Source: Ascaphus truei (Eukaryota; Chordata; Amphibia; Anura; Ascaphidae). Taken from it: a stretch of DNA of 64,000 bases. The notes beneath the pieces were generated by a model that saw only the letters and a list, made by a program, of their open reading frames with translations, did not search any database and was not told the DNA's origin. The DNA is taken from NCBI GenBank assembly GCA_036426205.1, contig CM071571.1, forward strand, positions 110,368,854-110,432,853, given 5' to 3'. Positions 1-11,789 of the stretch are shown here, one piece after another. Each line of letters begins with the position of its first letter. The first letter of the stretch is position 1. Position numbers and translations under genes: made by a program.

Positions 1-127
1 TTTACCAAACAACCGCCCGATAGACGATTTGATTCCTTTCTTCTTTGGAGCTTTGTGGAGAGAGTCCTGACTGCTGTTGGCACTCCCAAGACCGAGGATT
101 TCAGGTTCTAGTGACGCAATCAAACTT
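1..127 (-). CDS. ppfia2: ppfia2 exon, cut by window edge: ...SSQDSLHKAPKKKGIK
   Basis: The exon starts at 127 (acceptor tttttctag) with one base completing a Gly codon. It then reads SLIASLEPEILGLGSANSSQ, DSLHKAPKKKGIKSSIGRLF and GK, where the window ends. The KKKGIKSSIGRLFGK block is a conserved basic, amphipathic motif of liprin-alphas that precedes the SAM-domain half. The exon is open to position 1, so it continues to the left. Confidence 0.95.
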
Positions 128-2121
128 CTAGAAAAACACAATCATTATTAAAGGTTTTCAGTACAATGTATTGGGCTATTGATGTTCAAGCTGCCTAAAC
201 ATACTTAATCTACTTGACAGCTGGTTAAACAAACTCTCTGCAATCCAATTGATTTTTTACTTAATGAGAATATTTAATCAAAATGTTATTTTGTATCTGC
301 TGCCGAGACACATCCACTACTTGCCCCCTTATTTTCTTTTAAACTAATCCTTTTAAAGAGATATGAAATGTTAATCTCTGCAGTTATGGAGTTACAAGAG
401 ATTAATCTAATCACATCGTGAAAAATTGGAAAGTCCACAAAAGAAAATGGAATTAACATCACTTGAAATAGCAATTATTTTATTGGTGAAAACAAATCTA
501 AAACATACAATATATTACTTTTTCATTTGGTAATAATACATGGGTACACGTGTAGGCGAGACAATGAAAGAGATTTAGTTAACACTTAATTTAATTACAT
601 GATCTAATTGATCTCACAAAAGGCTTGTCGAGCAGGGAGGTCAGGAAAACCCTGTGGAAAATGCTTGAGGAACCATAGCTGTGTCTGCTAATGCTAAATG
701 ATCAGGGTATAGGAAGTAAAAATTCCCCAAAAGACCGAACCTAGGACAAAAGATGCTTGAATGCAGCATTCGTGTGGCCATGGAGGGCTTGCATGGTACC
801 TGCTGCCACTATTCAACAAAATGCTCTGGAGTAGAGGCTGGAGGCTTTAGGGAAAACAAAATCTTTAGTCTTGGTACTACAGTGAGGGTGTCTACATTGT
901 GCAGTCAGAATGTTGCTGGCTGTCCTCATTTTGTCAAAGTCCTGAAAAATGGTGCACAGCATTGGCAGAAACGACATTAGGCTGTTTAAGCTTCAACTGG
1001 AAAACTAGGGCTTGTCTGTGCAAGGAAGGGAGGATTTAACAAAACATGAGGACACATCTAGAGATCTACTGTATGTCATATAGAGGGAACCTCAGGGTGT
1101 ATAGTACTAGGTATTGATCTGGAAAGGAGACTCCAGGGTTAGGTGGACAGGTAAGACAGCGGGGAAGGCCTTATAGGCAGCATGCTGAACCAAGACAGTT
1201 AAGGCCAACACAGTCAAAATAAAGTGTTACCTATCAACCAGGTTTGGATTTGCAGAAGGAGAATGCAGTTTGGAGTTGGGATAGTGTATGAACAGCCAGG
1301 CAGATAAACTAAGAGTATTTGATTAAACAGTATCAGACCAACGAGCTACAGTAGCCTCTGAATTGTCCAGCAATATGGCGGAGAAACACCTAGGGAGCTA
1401 TGTATCAATGCATACAAAAATATATTTTGATGCACTGCTTCATTTTGTGTGCTCAATTGTGTCAAATGTAACAAACAGGTACAGATTGTAATGTAAAAGA
1501 CAGGGTTTTGCTACTGTACCTTAACTAGGTAAGATCTTGAAGAACAATGAATGGTGCACATAGATGTAGACTTAGATACATCATATTACAATTTATCCAC
1601 CATGTAACCACTCCAACTCCTACTGAAACCCACCAAGAATAAAACATTACCTTTGTTCCCACGATTTCTTTAAAAAATTAGAAAATTCCTGCTGCGTCTT
1701 TCTCCCAAGGCTTTCATTTGAAAACAAGTAACAAATCATTGCAGCAAAGATAAGTAAAGTATAACATGTTAGAATTTAAGGCAGCAGTTCTGCCAGAATT
1801 CCACATTGTTTTTACAACACAGGTACCAGGAAATCCCCCAGAGCTGAACCACACTCTGGGGACCCCAAGATTCCGGAAATACTTAGCGGGGACATTACTG
1901 GTGCTCTTACTTGGGAATTAAATGGTTGTCCATTAGGAAGCTACAATGGATGTTGTTTGGCAGTCAGTTTGATTTCCCTCCAGGTAGCAAGAGCACCGGT
2001 AACGAAGTATCTTGGGAACCAGGGGGTTTCTGGAGCATGGCTCAGTTCCAGGGTCCCTCTGGCCAGACGAGGCTGCTGTTTTAAGCACTAGGAAGTCGTA
2101 CAAGAAAGATAAATTTCTCAC
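128..2121 (-). other. ppfia2 intron, no recognised element
   Basis: I translated and scanned this 2.0 kb stretch and saw no coding similarity, long tandem repeat or clear terminal inverted repeats. It is ordinary AT-rich intron sequence. Confidence 0.6.
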
Positions 2122-2252
2122 CCTCTAGAGTCGTTGTGATATGAAGATGGCAAAGTATGCGTCATCCTGAGAGCACGGGGTGTTGAAGGAGGCGAGGTTT
2201 CACATTTTATTGTGGCTTTGTCCTCACGCCCATCTTCTTCCACAATTGCAAT
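2122..2252 (-). CDS. ppfia2: ppfia2 exon: IAIVEEDGREDKATIKCETS
   Basis: This 131-nt exon encodes IAIVEEDGREDKATIKCETS, then PPSTPRALRMTHTLPSSYHN and DSR, and ends with two bases of a Gly codon. The acceptor is cttgtag and the donor gtgaga. Relative to mammals there are small changes (IAV to IAI, PPP to PPS, DAR to DSR). This is linker sequence with Pro-directed Ser/Thr sites. It was found by translation, since no long ORF marks it. Confidence 0.94.
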
Positions 2253-2990
2253 CTACAAGAAATATTCATATTTAACTTTCAAAGAACAGTAGGGATTTTA
2301 AAATATTAATTTACCAGCCCAAACGTATCTTTCCTTAAAAGGGGCCATTCCTCCAATGACCAAAGGGAATTGTAAAATGCTTAGTGAGTCAAAAAAATGC
2401 AATCCTACAAAGTCAGCCAAAAACCAAATCTTTTATTAACAATTTAACTATCTCAATTGTCTTCCTCGAACTAATTCAACAATGTTAAAATAAAAGGGTT
2501 GGCTCCTTTGGTGCCTCCGAAAATTACAAATTGCATTTTCATTTGGCCTCTGAACCAGGGATGTGATAGTCAAGTGTTTCCTCTATCATATCTCTATCTG
2601 ACAGCCAATAAAGATAAGAGGGGGAGGCAAGACAAGGTTTGCCAATATAAACTCTTCTGGAAAACAGTGATATCCCACATAAGATAGTAGCCAGAGTAAA
2701 TTCAAACCCATTCCAGGTCTCAACTCCCCATGTTTACTAACTTTAAAAAATGTTTTACTAATTAAAAATATACTTTTTGGGGTTGGATTTGGGGTAAAAA
2801 GAAAAGGGCATTAATGCCCCAGATGTAAACATGCCACTGACATTAGTACACTATGGCCGTAGGAGAAACTGCCAGTTTTAATGTACTGTAGGTTATTATT
2901 TGTTTTTAAATCAGACATTAATAAGTATTTTAAATTACTTTTTATTATTTTAATGGTAATAAAATGCTTTGTTTGTCCTTTCCGATCAAT

Positions 2991-3259
2991 GGGCCTATGC
3001 AGTAAGCGGCGATAAGCCACTTATCGCCAAAAAAGCCTACTGCTATTCAGTAAGCTCCGATAAGTTGGCGATAAGAGGGCTTTTCGGCATTTTTTTTTGC
3101 CGGAAAAAAAAATCGCCAAACGTGCGCCGATAAGCCGTTTTGTGAATTTTGCTATCACAGGTAATCAAGGCTTTCTGATTACCGTGATAGCAACGCTCAC
3201 GAAAACATCGATTTTAAATGGCTGGCGATTATTTTAATGAACGTTTAGTGCATAGGCCC
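2991..3259. mobile_element. Non-autonomous DNA element (MITE), gggcctatgca termini
   Basis: The ends are perfect inverted repeats of 11 bp, gggcctatgca at the left and tgcataggccc at the right. The interior has further inverted pieces around cgataag and a palindromic poly-A/poly-T core near 3090-3112. No coding capacity is present. A related but diverged copy lies at about 30,968-31,247, showing a dispersed family. No clear target duplication was found. Confidence 0.7.
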
Positions 3260-3511
3260 TATGTGTATAGGTGTATGTGTGTGTACAAATGTCTAAGTAT
3301 GCATGTTTGAATGCGTGAGTGTACTGTATATGTATAATTATCTGTATATTGTGATATATGAGCATCGAAGCGTGCATGTACTGTATGGATATGCATGCAT
3401 GTGTGTAGTGTTCTGTATGTAAGAACATAGATATGCCTAGACATGTATGTGTGTGTAGGCCTGCATGTTTTTTTACAATATTACTATATATATGCATGAT
3501 AGCATTTGTAA

Positions 3512-3514
<3 letters not shown>

Positions 3515-3586
<72 letters not shown>

Positions 3587-3590
3587 CATA
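3515..3590. repeat. (TA)n(TG)n compound microsatellite
   Basis: About 24 TA dinucleotides are followed directly by about 12 TG dinucleotides. The bordering sequence is also TG/CA-rich from about 3255, suggesting a decayed larger simple-repeat region. Open frames across it are repeat artefacts. Confidence 0.95.
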
Positions 3591-4287
3591 TACATATATA
3601 AATATACAGTAAATAACAAAAATGAGAAGCGCACACTCCATAGTGTAAAAAAGATTTAGTTTATTAGTATAAATGCTAAAATAAACAGGTATAACAAATG
3701 CTCACGTACAAGGTTAAGAAAATCTATGCGCAGAGAAAGCGCAAGACAATGCTTGTGTCCTCGTTGTGTACCAACCCAACCCATACGTTCTCTGGAAAAC
3801 TCACTAGCGTCACATGTAACGTGATGCAGAGTGGCATCACTGTGTCACAGCGGTACAAATCACCAAAAGCCCAATGCATTTCATCACTGGAAACGTGACC
3901 ACATGTACATGTGACATGTACAGTACTGTATGTATAAAGGGTTAAGGTAATATTTCCTTATTACTGAGTTTACGGGTAATATGAGGCTTTTTTGAGGGTC
4001 CCTTTAAACAGATCATGTTGCCCATCACTGATAAACAAGGTTGTGGAGATTAGTTTTATTGAATTTGATAAATGGGACAAATTAAGAGTAGAATTTCCTA
4101 ATCAGATTATGTGAACTTTCTTTACGTTCTTTGATACATTGTTAAGTCAGAGCAAATATTAGGCAAATTATTTTAACACCTGATATAATTATTGGGGGGG
4201 AAAGTCACAGTAACAGAATTCCTGATGTTCAGGCATTCAGGTAGAAGAAGCCCCAAAACGACATACTGTAAATAAATATAAAGTTAC

Positions 4288-4317
4288 CTTTCTCCGATGC
4301 TTCCGTAAATCGCTGGG
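4288..4317 (-). CDS. ppfia2: ppfia2 30-nt microexon, PSDLRKHRRK
   Basis: A 30-nt, phase-0 exon encodes exactly PSDLRKHRRK, a strongly basic decapeptide that I recall after MGVMTL in mammalian PPFIA2. The acceptor is cccttag and the donor gtaact. It can be included or skipped without a frame change. In the exon at 5309-5546 the frame runs directly from MTL into this peptide, and the next exon opens with IAIVEEDGRE. It is far too small for ORF detection; the match of peptide, phase and splice sites supports it. Confidence 0.92.
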
Positions 4318-4703
4318 CTAAGGGTTGGTAGAAACAAAATGAAAATAGAATAATGACCAAGTTTGTGATTTAATATAATATATTAAACATTTCAATGCTA
4401 CATAACAATACGTATTGAAACAACAAAAAAATCAAGCTTCTTAACTCTAAGGGTAAGCATTGTGAGCTGTTAAAAACCTTAATCGGTACCATAGCTGATA
4501 ATTATGAGATGCACAATTTTCGAAGTCTGCAGATATGAATGTGTCAACTAATGCACACGTAGGAAGTAGCAAAGAAAAAGTAATAGCGATACTGAAAAAA
4601 GCAATGCAAAGGGTTCTGTACAGTCCTATTACATTTCCTATTGTAACTTGGCAAATATATTAATCCAAGTAATTTTAACATTCACAATGTTTAAGGAATA
4701 CTA

Positions 4704-4933
4704 CAGCTCAACCCCGTTATAACGCGATCCGTTACAACGCAAATCCGCTTATAACGCGATGCAAGCGTGGCTCCCAATTTTTGTATTTATGAATACTTTA
4801 CAACACTATTATTGGTATCTTAAATACTTTATTGTACAATGCATACAATTGTACATTATTTCTAACGCGATCCGCTTATAACGCGATGTGATTCTTTGGA
4901 CCCCAAGCACAGCGTTATAAGGTGGTTGAGCTG
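4704..4933. mobile_element. mariner-like MITE, CAGCTCAACC termini, TA target
   Basis: The element starts cagctcaaccccgttataac and ends with the inverted counterpart ggttgagctg, flanked by TA on both sides as expected for Tc1/mariner integration. The interior repeats the ataacgcgat motif several times in both orientations. There is no transposase. A second, longer copy with the same ends and TA target is at 49,102-49,537. Confidence 0.8.
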
Positions 4934-5308
4934 TATATGTACTGTATGTGTGTGTTTCAGGAATTAATATGACTTTGTACTGACATTACCTATACAGTAT
5001 TTCCATTGTTCATTTAGGTCACAGTGGAACAATTGGACCAATATGGTTACTAGAACTCTGAATTATTCAATATGGCACAGGATAGAGTGTATTCTTCATA
5101 CAGACAGTGGCAATTCAGGTAAATTCAATAGTTTTATACCTATCCAATCAAAAATGCCTAGTGTTGTCTACAACCCAGAAATGTGTGCACCTACAGGATC
5201 AAACGTGCAGCCAACTCGGTTATTTGGATTATTTAGACTCAGTTCAATAATGTTCAAGTATTGATTACTTTAGCATATCTCAGGTGTAATGTTGTTAAAA
5301 CAACCTAC

Positions 5309-5546
5309 CAGCGTCATGACTCCCATACGATCCATTTCCCTTGCAGGACTACGAGGTGTGAGTTTAGGTGTGGAGTGCCCACTTGGAGGTGATGAGCTTG
5401 CAAGGGATGAAGCAGTCACTGAGCCAGTAATAGAAGTACCTGGGTGCACTCTCGCCAGGTTTAACCCTTCAAGACTAACGCTGGCTACTCTGTTCTCTAT
5501 TTCCTCAGCACGCAGCTCTGTTGACTCCTTTTCTTCTTGAATAAGT
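5309..5546 (-). CDS. ppfia2: ppfia2 exon: [20 protein letters not shown] and Ser-rich linker
   Basis: This 238-nt exon (one base plus 79 codons) begins with the helix [21 protein letters not shown] Ser/Thr/Pro-rich linker follows, with [20 protein letters not shown] and then [16 protein letters not shown]. Several SP/TP sites could be phosphorylated. The acceptor is tcaactag and the donor gtaggt. It joins the 30-nt microexon in frame. Confidence 0.97.
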
Positions 5547-6529
5547 CTAGTTGAAGAAAGCAACATGTTCTGGTATTCAGAGTAATATATGACGTTAATT
5601 TACCATCCCGTTAAGACTAACGCTGTATCTTCAAAAGGAAATAATGTAATGTTAAGTCATGTTTTCCACCATAAAAAGCATCATATTACCATAACTGCCG
5701 TGAGTGATAACATGCAAATGATATTCAAATGTGACGTTATCATAACATCGTATATCTGCAAAAGCCAGTAAAGGTTAATGCATGGACTTATCAGGTTACT
5801 GACTAACGAAACGTTGTTACTCTCATCAGACCCTGAAATAGAGCTTTTGCAGTATTTGGATCGTCACAGTTAAGCACAACTTAAATAACACCGCGTTGTT
5901 TTATGGTGTTATTTCCCTCCTCTTTTTTTCAACTTGAGTTTCCGTTTCTAGATCGGTTTTCCATGCTTTTAATTTTTGAAGCAGTGTCATTTGTTAAAGT
6001 TTCTAATCAATAGATATGGCCAGAAAATAACAAGGAGTCTTAGAGAACATTAATACAGAGCAGAGAACCGGAGGAAAATCACCATCAAAGTAGAAGGCGA
6101 ATAATGGATGCTGTTGTTTGAACTCTGCAAAACCACAAAAGACTATGTAAAATATCAGTGCATAATCATGTCTCAGTGATTAATGCTGTAGCTTACAATT
6201 AGAAGCACAGTAGTAAAATACAGGGATAGAGAACACATGTACAGTGTTATCAACTAAAAGGTATAAAAATCAAATAAAAAATACAGTTCCAGGGCGCTTC
6301 CCAAATTGGCTTGCAATTTGTTAGTGACGTTTCTAAATTTTGAACCCAAGTCTAATAACAAAGGAGCCATTTCATTGCGTCTTTTGTACAAAATATGTTT
6401 CAGCCTATACAACCTGCCTACTATATCTTCATTTACAGTGACATGTGCACCTACTGTAGATTCTCTAAGTGTAGGACAGGACCAGGATGTCTTTTACTGT
6501 AGCTAAAGGCAAATGTGCTCATGTGTAAC

Positions 6530-6950
6530 GGTTAGGACAGTTTGCCGCAACCAAATGACCACCGGCGCTTGGTCGCGACTCACCCCGGCGCTAGGAGACT
6601 CTGCCACCAAGGTAAGTGACTAACCTTACCACTTATTCCAAAAAGCCCTAATGTTAACCCCTAATATTAACGCTACCCCTACCCTAAAAACCTTAACCGC
6701 CTACCCTAAAACCCTTTACCCTAAGCCCTTACCCTAACCACTAAAACAACTAGTTAACCCCCTAACATAACCGCTAAAACCCTTACAGTTAACCCCCTAC
6801 CCTAAAACTAAGCCCTGCCCTAAAACTTTCCTTCTTGTCGGAGCAGATGGTGGCGGAGCAACTTCGGCGGAGGGTCCCCCTGCGGCAAAACGCAGATAGG
6901 GAGTTGGTCGCAGTGGATGGCCGTGACCAAATGGCCATTCTGGATGTCAC
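6530..6950. repeat. Repeat with degenerate CCCTAA (telomere-like) core
   Basis: From about 6634 to 6826 the sequence is built from irregular CCCTAA-like units (taccctaa, ccctaaaacc, ccctaac), like a decayed interstitial telomeric tract. It is bordered by GC-richer flanks at about 6535-6600 and 6835-6950 that share ccaaatg/gaccaaatggcc in partly inverted form, so the tract may be the interior of a MITE. No gene is present; the 66-residue frame on the right flank is fortuitous. Confidence 0.55.
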
Positions 6951-7104
6951 TGATGTAACTTTTCCTAAATTTGTTTCAGATACTGCTAGTGCACACAGAC
7001 ATGCCATTTTGGGTTTAATAATAATAATAATGTAAAACAAAATTCTGCTAAATGTATTAACATTCTTTACCTGATCTATGGAAGTAATTAAAAAAAAAGA
7101 GAAT

Positions 7105-7203
7105 CAATATATATTTCAGAGAGACTAGTTGTCTCAATTTTATAGTAGATATATATCACTATATCAGTATATATATATATATAATATATTATATATATAT
7201 ATA

Positions 7204-7245
<42 letters not shown>

Positions 7246-7496
7246 GTCTGACAAACCTAAACATTTAACCCCGGCGCGAGTAAATATTGGCCCAAGCAGC
7301 CCACGTTTGGTACTAGGTGGCGGGTAGATTTTTTTTGTGTGGCGAGTAGATTTTTGTTGATTTGTAATACCACTGTGTGTATGTATATATATATATATAA
7401 TATATATATATATATAATATATATATATTATATTATATACTATTATATATTAGATATCTATAATTTGAGACAACAAGTCTCTCTGAAATATACAAT
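7105..7496. repeat. TA-rich hairpin around a short hAT-like repeat
   Basis: The outer arms are inverted copies built on tttcagagagacta (left) and agtctctctgaaat (right). Inside are long TA-rich tracts and a segment at about 7241-7375 with two gcgagtagattttt-type motifs, bounded by cagagtgtctgac and a cactgtg end. The same gcgagtagatttttt motif recurs twice at about 13,100-13,145, so it belongs to a dispersed family. Confidence 0.55.
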
Positions 7497-7637
7497 TTTG
7501 CTACAGTAAACTTTCGAACACCTCATTAATTGTAGAAATGATTACTGGACAGAAAAAAATATTACACATTAAACCCGTGGAAACAACCAGAAAAGAGAAC
7601 ACAAACATATGAGTGTAACTATGAATGTACAAATTAC

Positions 7638-7858
7638 CTTATTTCTTTATTGATGGCATCTAGTTGCTCTTGAAGCATCATTGCTAAGGTCTGAGCATCA
7701 GAATGACCACCTGGAGATAGAAGGTCCATGGAACTAAAAATAGTTTCATGGTCATCATCATCTATGTCAGACATCTCAGTATCACTTTCAAAAGGGTGGC
7801 TGCTAAGTACTCCAATTTGCTGCGTTCGGTTCCATTCGTGGTCCCCAAGTGACTGCAC
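7638..7858 (-). CDS. ppfia2: ppfia2 exon: linker and short coiled coil, VQSLGDHEWNRTQQIG
   Basis: This 221-nt exon encodes 73 residues plus two bases. It holds an acidic patch (DTEMSDIDDDDHETIF), then MDLLSPGGHSDAQTLAMMLQ and the helix EQLDAINKEI. The acceptor is ctgttaag and the donor gtaatt. The two final bases (AG) join an A in the next exon to make Arg. The region is almost identical to mammalian PPFIA2, with Ser-to-Gly in LLSPGGHS. Confidence 0.97.
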
Positions 7859-10012
7859 CTTAACAGAATTGTGATAACCATTGGTAAATTTCAAAAACTG
7901 ATGAGTACAAACCGCTCGTTAAAAAAAAAGGAAACAATTATCACTGGAGCCATTTTCAATTTTTTCCTTTGATTGATCATTGACACAATAAGTGTACCAA
8001 AGAATGAAAGCATAGCAATGTTTTTTGTATGTTTTTTTCCATCATTTACACAGTAAATCTATACAGTAAATCCATACAGTACAGTAAGTTAGAATGAAGG
8101 CACTGCATTGGCGGTTCACAGCACACCGTAGGGGTACAATCAATCGTGTCCAAACTCAATTAGAAAAAAGGTTATTTATTCAGTGCATGTAGAAACAATT
8201 CTGCCACAGAGTAACTCTGACGCGTTTCGTCCAACCAATAGGACTGTGACAAAGTCTTTGTCTTTGACAAAGTCCTATTGGTTGGACGAAATGCGTCAGA
8301 GTTACTCTGTGGCAGAATTGGTTCTACATGCACTGAATAAACAACCTTTTTTCTAATTGCGTTTGGACATGATTGATTGTACCCCCACGGTGAGCTGTGA
8401 ACCGCCAATGCAGTGCCTTCATTCTAACTTGAATATCCAGCTGGAGCACGCTCTACAGTACAGCGCACCTGATTGATTTCCCACTTACAGCGTTTGAAAA
8501 TTGAACTCGAGTCCAGGTTGTGAGTACTCACGCTTTACAGGGTTGTGGGGCAGTATTTGGGACGCCGGGATGCGTGAAGGTAGTGGCGGAGATTAGCTGT
8601 TGTTTGCCGGTCATTTATTTCCACGTGGGGAACACGGCATTACTGTTTGCTTGTCTCCTTACCACATTTTAGCCCCGTCCCAATGTTGAGTCCCGTGTGC
8701 ACAGTCTCACTCCCCGGTTAATTTCTTAAGGATTCAGGGAACTGATCGGTAGCACTGATCTTATAATTATATTCATTGTGGATATTGTGGAATCTACCTG
8801 CACACACTTGGATCATCGGTCCTTGGAGTTCATTCTCTGCTTGCTACAGTACAGTAAGTTAACAAACAAGAGTTGTGTCCCACAAACACATTTTATGTAA
8901 CCCAATATATAAGTTCTATGTAAATGCTTTATTCAGAGTCCATTGAAAAAATGGAGAAGGACAAAGGAACGTTATACATCAAGATTTAAACTACAGTAAT
9001 GCAGGTTATTTTTAATTCCTTCAATAATTGAAGAATTCACAATGAGGTTGCTAAAAAGATGAAAACTGTCTACAGAATCCTCCTTCATATATTGGAGCCA
9101 GTATACTGTAGGTTCCTGTTTTGGTTACTTCCATTAACAGCTGAAGAGTTCAGTAATACACTTCTTTGCTATCTGTTCCAGTTTTTCCGAACTGCTGTGA
9201 TTAAATAGGGATCCTTATTTTTATAAACAGTATTAAATTGCATTGGTCATTTTGAAAGAATATTAAATTCCTTTTGTTTCTGCTAGAAGATTTTTCAGAC
9301 TTCATGAAACATTAGAAACTTAGGCAATGAATACTATACAGCACAACATTACTACAGCACCACTGTACACCACATGGGGTAAACAATAGCCTGATGTACT
9401 TTGTCTATTTATGTATATAGCTATGACTGTCACCACTGACAAACATAATTGTAAGGAAGACAAATGCAGAAAGATCGGAGGAACTTGTCCCTTGTCAAAT
9501 GATGAATATTAATTACAGGATCAATGTTTCTTATTTTGAGAATGGTCCATGTGACGGACTGGAAGTTTCCCTTGTAATTGATAAATATTCAAGCTTTGAC
9601 AAAGTCCATGTGAGTGCTGCTTATCTTCCTGCATGTATCGTACTCACTCATGATAACTACTAGGTATTGAAAGAGAATGCACAGAGGAAGTCTCAGAGCC
9701 AGCAACTTGGGATGTTCCGAGCAGGGGTCTAAAGGGTTAAAGCGTGGGATGCTTGGATGACTTTGTTTAGTTATTAATTTACCTTTTTTGCATGTACTTG
9801 AGCTCCTTATTTTTGGTGTGCTTGGCTACTACCTGTCTACTATTTCAAGGAGAAACAGAATTGTAAACCAGGTGATATGTATTTATCTATTTACATGGAT
9901 ATAATTGATAGATTGCAACCAATAGAACATTAAGATATCATTGAAATACCTTTGTACAAATATATAAAAATGGCAATTTATCAGAAACAAAACTGTAACA
10001 AAAAATGCTGAC
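7859..10012 (-). other. ppfia2 intron with a 343-bp palindrome
   Basis: A near-perfect palindrome occupies 8088-8430. The GC-richer continuation at about 8430-8860 may belong to the same dispersed repeat. About 8870-10012 shows no recognisable gene or element. Confidence 0.5.
8088..8430. repeat. Long near-perfect palindrome with gacgcgtttcgtcc core
   Basis: The left arm starts gttagaatgaaggcactgca and the right arm ends in its inverse at about 8430. The arms are about 160 bp each with almost no spacer and few mismatches. The centre near 8255 contains a short inverted agtctttg/caaagact segment. The motif gacgcgtttcgtccaacc is of a type common in dispersed frog repeats. Such a structure could form a cruciform in DNA or a long hairpin in pre-mRNA. 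Confidence 0.85.
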
Positions 10013-10148
10013 CTTTGGATCTTCTCTTCTAACCCCCACTCGCCCTCTTCTCGGTCTCCTTATGACTTTAGTTGAACGGTAGTCAGATTGACCATCAACA
10101 AGCGATCCTACAGAATATCTCAACTCTGCTGATGGGTCCAGATGAGGC
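10013..10148 (-). CDS. ppfia2: ppfia2 exon: linker, PHLDPSAELRYSVGSLVD
   Basis: This 136-nt exon (one base plus 45 codons) encodes PHLDPSAELRYSVGSLVDGQ, then SDYRSTKVIRRPRRGRVGVR and REDPK. The basic RRPRRGR stretch is conserved in liprin-alpha-2. The acceptor is cctgtcag and the donor gtcagc. The first base completes the Arg codon begun in the exon at 35271-35362. This segment leaves the coiled coil and enters the central linker. Confidence 0.96.
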
Positions 10149-11789
10149 CTGACAGGCAATAAAACAATTTATATTGTGAAAAAATGATCATAGGTAATAC
10201 TAAGTACAGTATCAACATTTTCACACCGAGGATAAAACAGTCCCTCTGGATCCGAATTTGCATAAACCGCTAATGTATCAGCATAGCACTATGATGCAGT
10301 TCAGAGTTCTACTAGCTGTATTGATCCTGAAAAAATATTTACACACTATACTGTATGTTTTGATTTCTTTTAAGTGACTAACATGAGTTCTTCATAGATG
10401 AAGCTTGAGTTCTTTTCTTCAAGTCTACAATCACAAGAGCGCCTGTCAGTTTTCCAAAGGTCTGTGCGCTATCATTTTATCTATGAAGAATTCTCAAGTT
10501 GGTCCATTGAAAGTTATCACAGCCTACAACAGTCTACATAACTATAAAAAATATAAGAGAAAAGACATTGCACTTGCAATAATCCTTCTTGTTTTTTCCT
10601 ATAATCAAAGCAGACACGGTTTAACATTTTAAATATGTCACTGAATTGGACAGGCCAGTTAAGTGTAACCTTTTTCTTCAATTTTCTGTTTATCTAGCAT
10701 TCTATTCTTATGCAAGGTCATGACATGAAGCAGCAGAAATAAACAACATTGCATGAAAAATAAAATACAGGAAGACAGATGAGGCAAATCACATAAGAGT
10801 GGAAGGCAAAGTACAATGTACTTTAGCAGATAGATATTAACAAGTACACAAATAAATATACATTATAGACCATATTTACTAATGTATGAAAGTATGATCA
10901 TGCATTACGTATACAATCTTCTCCATTTGCATATTATTTCCATATTTCTTCATATTTATATTTGCATGGCGACTTTGTAACCTCGTTCCTCTCTTCTTTT
11001 TGCGTTTTCGTACTCTTTGCTTGTGTGTATATTGGATTATTTTTTGTTTTCTTTTGTTTGACTAAGTATGCATTTAACCCTTTGTACCCCCTGTCAGTTG
11101 TGAGTTTGTAGGATATCACTGATTATATAGAATTGAGCTTGAAAGAACATTTTTATGGATTATGTTTTGATACATACAATGACTGAATAAATTGTCGTAG
11201 AGATAATTAAAGCTCAAATTATTTGGTAAATATGTATTAATGAGATAAATCTTGAAAATATGTGGTTGGTAGGTAGGTAGCCCTAGCGGACTAAGCGTGA
11301 GCACCACTCGTTTTCAAGTGGGGGGCAACCACAGCCAGGAAATGTTTTGGGAAAAAAACTAGAAATACTCTCAAATCTGGTGTACTCTACTGTATGGTTC
11401 CCTGTGGCTGGGTGTTGTGGCGGGGTGCTATGACGGCGTGTTGCAACTTCTACAGGCATTTTCCTCCTTCTCCAACTGCATTGGAAATGGCTGCGCAGTG
11501 TCAAATGACGCCGCGTTGCCATGCCAACATGACGCTCGTGACGTCCCGAGGCATCAAGGAGATGAGGAGGCAGCCTTGGAGAAGACACTGGGCAGCGCAA
11601 GGAGGTGCGAAGGTCGGGAGCTGAAGTGACTGGAGCCCGGCACCACGCCCGTGCGCTGGCCTGACCGGTGCTGCGTGCATGTGCAGGACACCAGAAGTAC
11701 AGTAGGTGTCCTGCAAGTAAGCAATGATCAGCCGCTTGGACGAACTCTCTGCTGCACAGGTGGGCCGCCTCCCTTCCAATGAATACAGA

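Larger units (their letters stand above)
2253..4287 (-). other. ppfia2 intron with MITE and TA/TG microsatellite
   Basis: This intron holds a 269-bp MITE (2991-3259), a long TA-then-TG microsatellite (about 3515-3590) and, at about 3600-3720, part of a dispersed repeat with a gaagcgcac core that recurs near 19,975 and 23,970. The remaining stretches show nothing I recognise. Confidence 0.55.
5547..7637 (-). other. ppfia2 intron: MITE remnant, telomere-like tract, TA hairpin
   Basis: At about 5605-5940 there is a remnant of the MITE family also seen at 53,274-54,757 (shared gttaagactaacgc and agcttttgcagtat segments). A telomere-like tract lies at 6634-6826 and a TA-rich hairpin at 7105-7496. 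About 5950-6530 shows nothing recognisable. Confidence 0.5.

Noticed and set aside
3234..3641. 135-codon frame rich in Tyr, Ile, His and Thr
   Set aside because: It reads through the TA/TG microsatellite and its decayed flanks.
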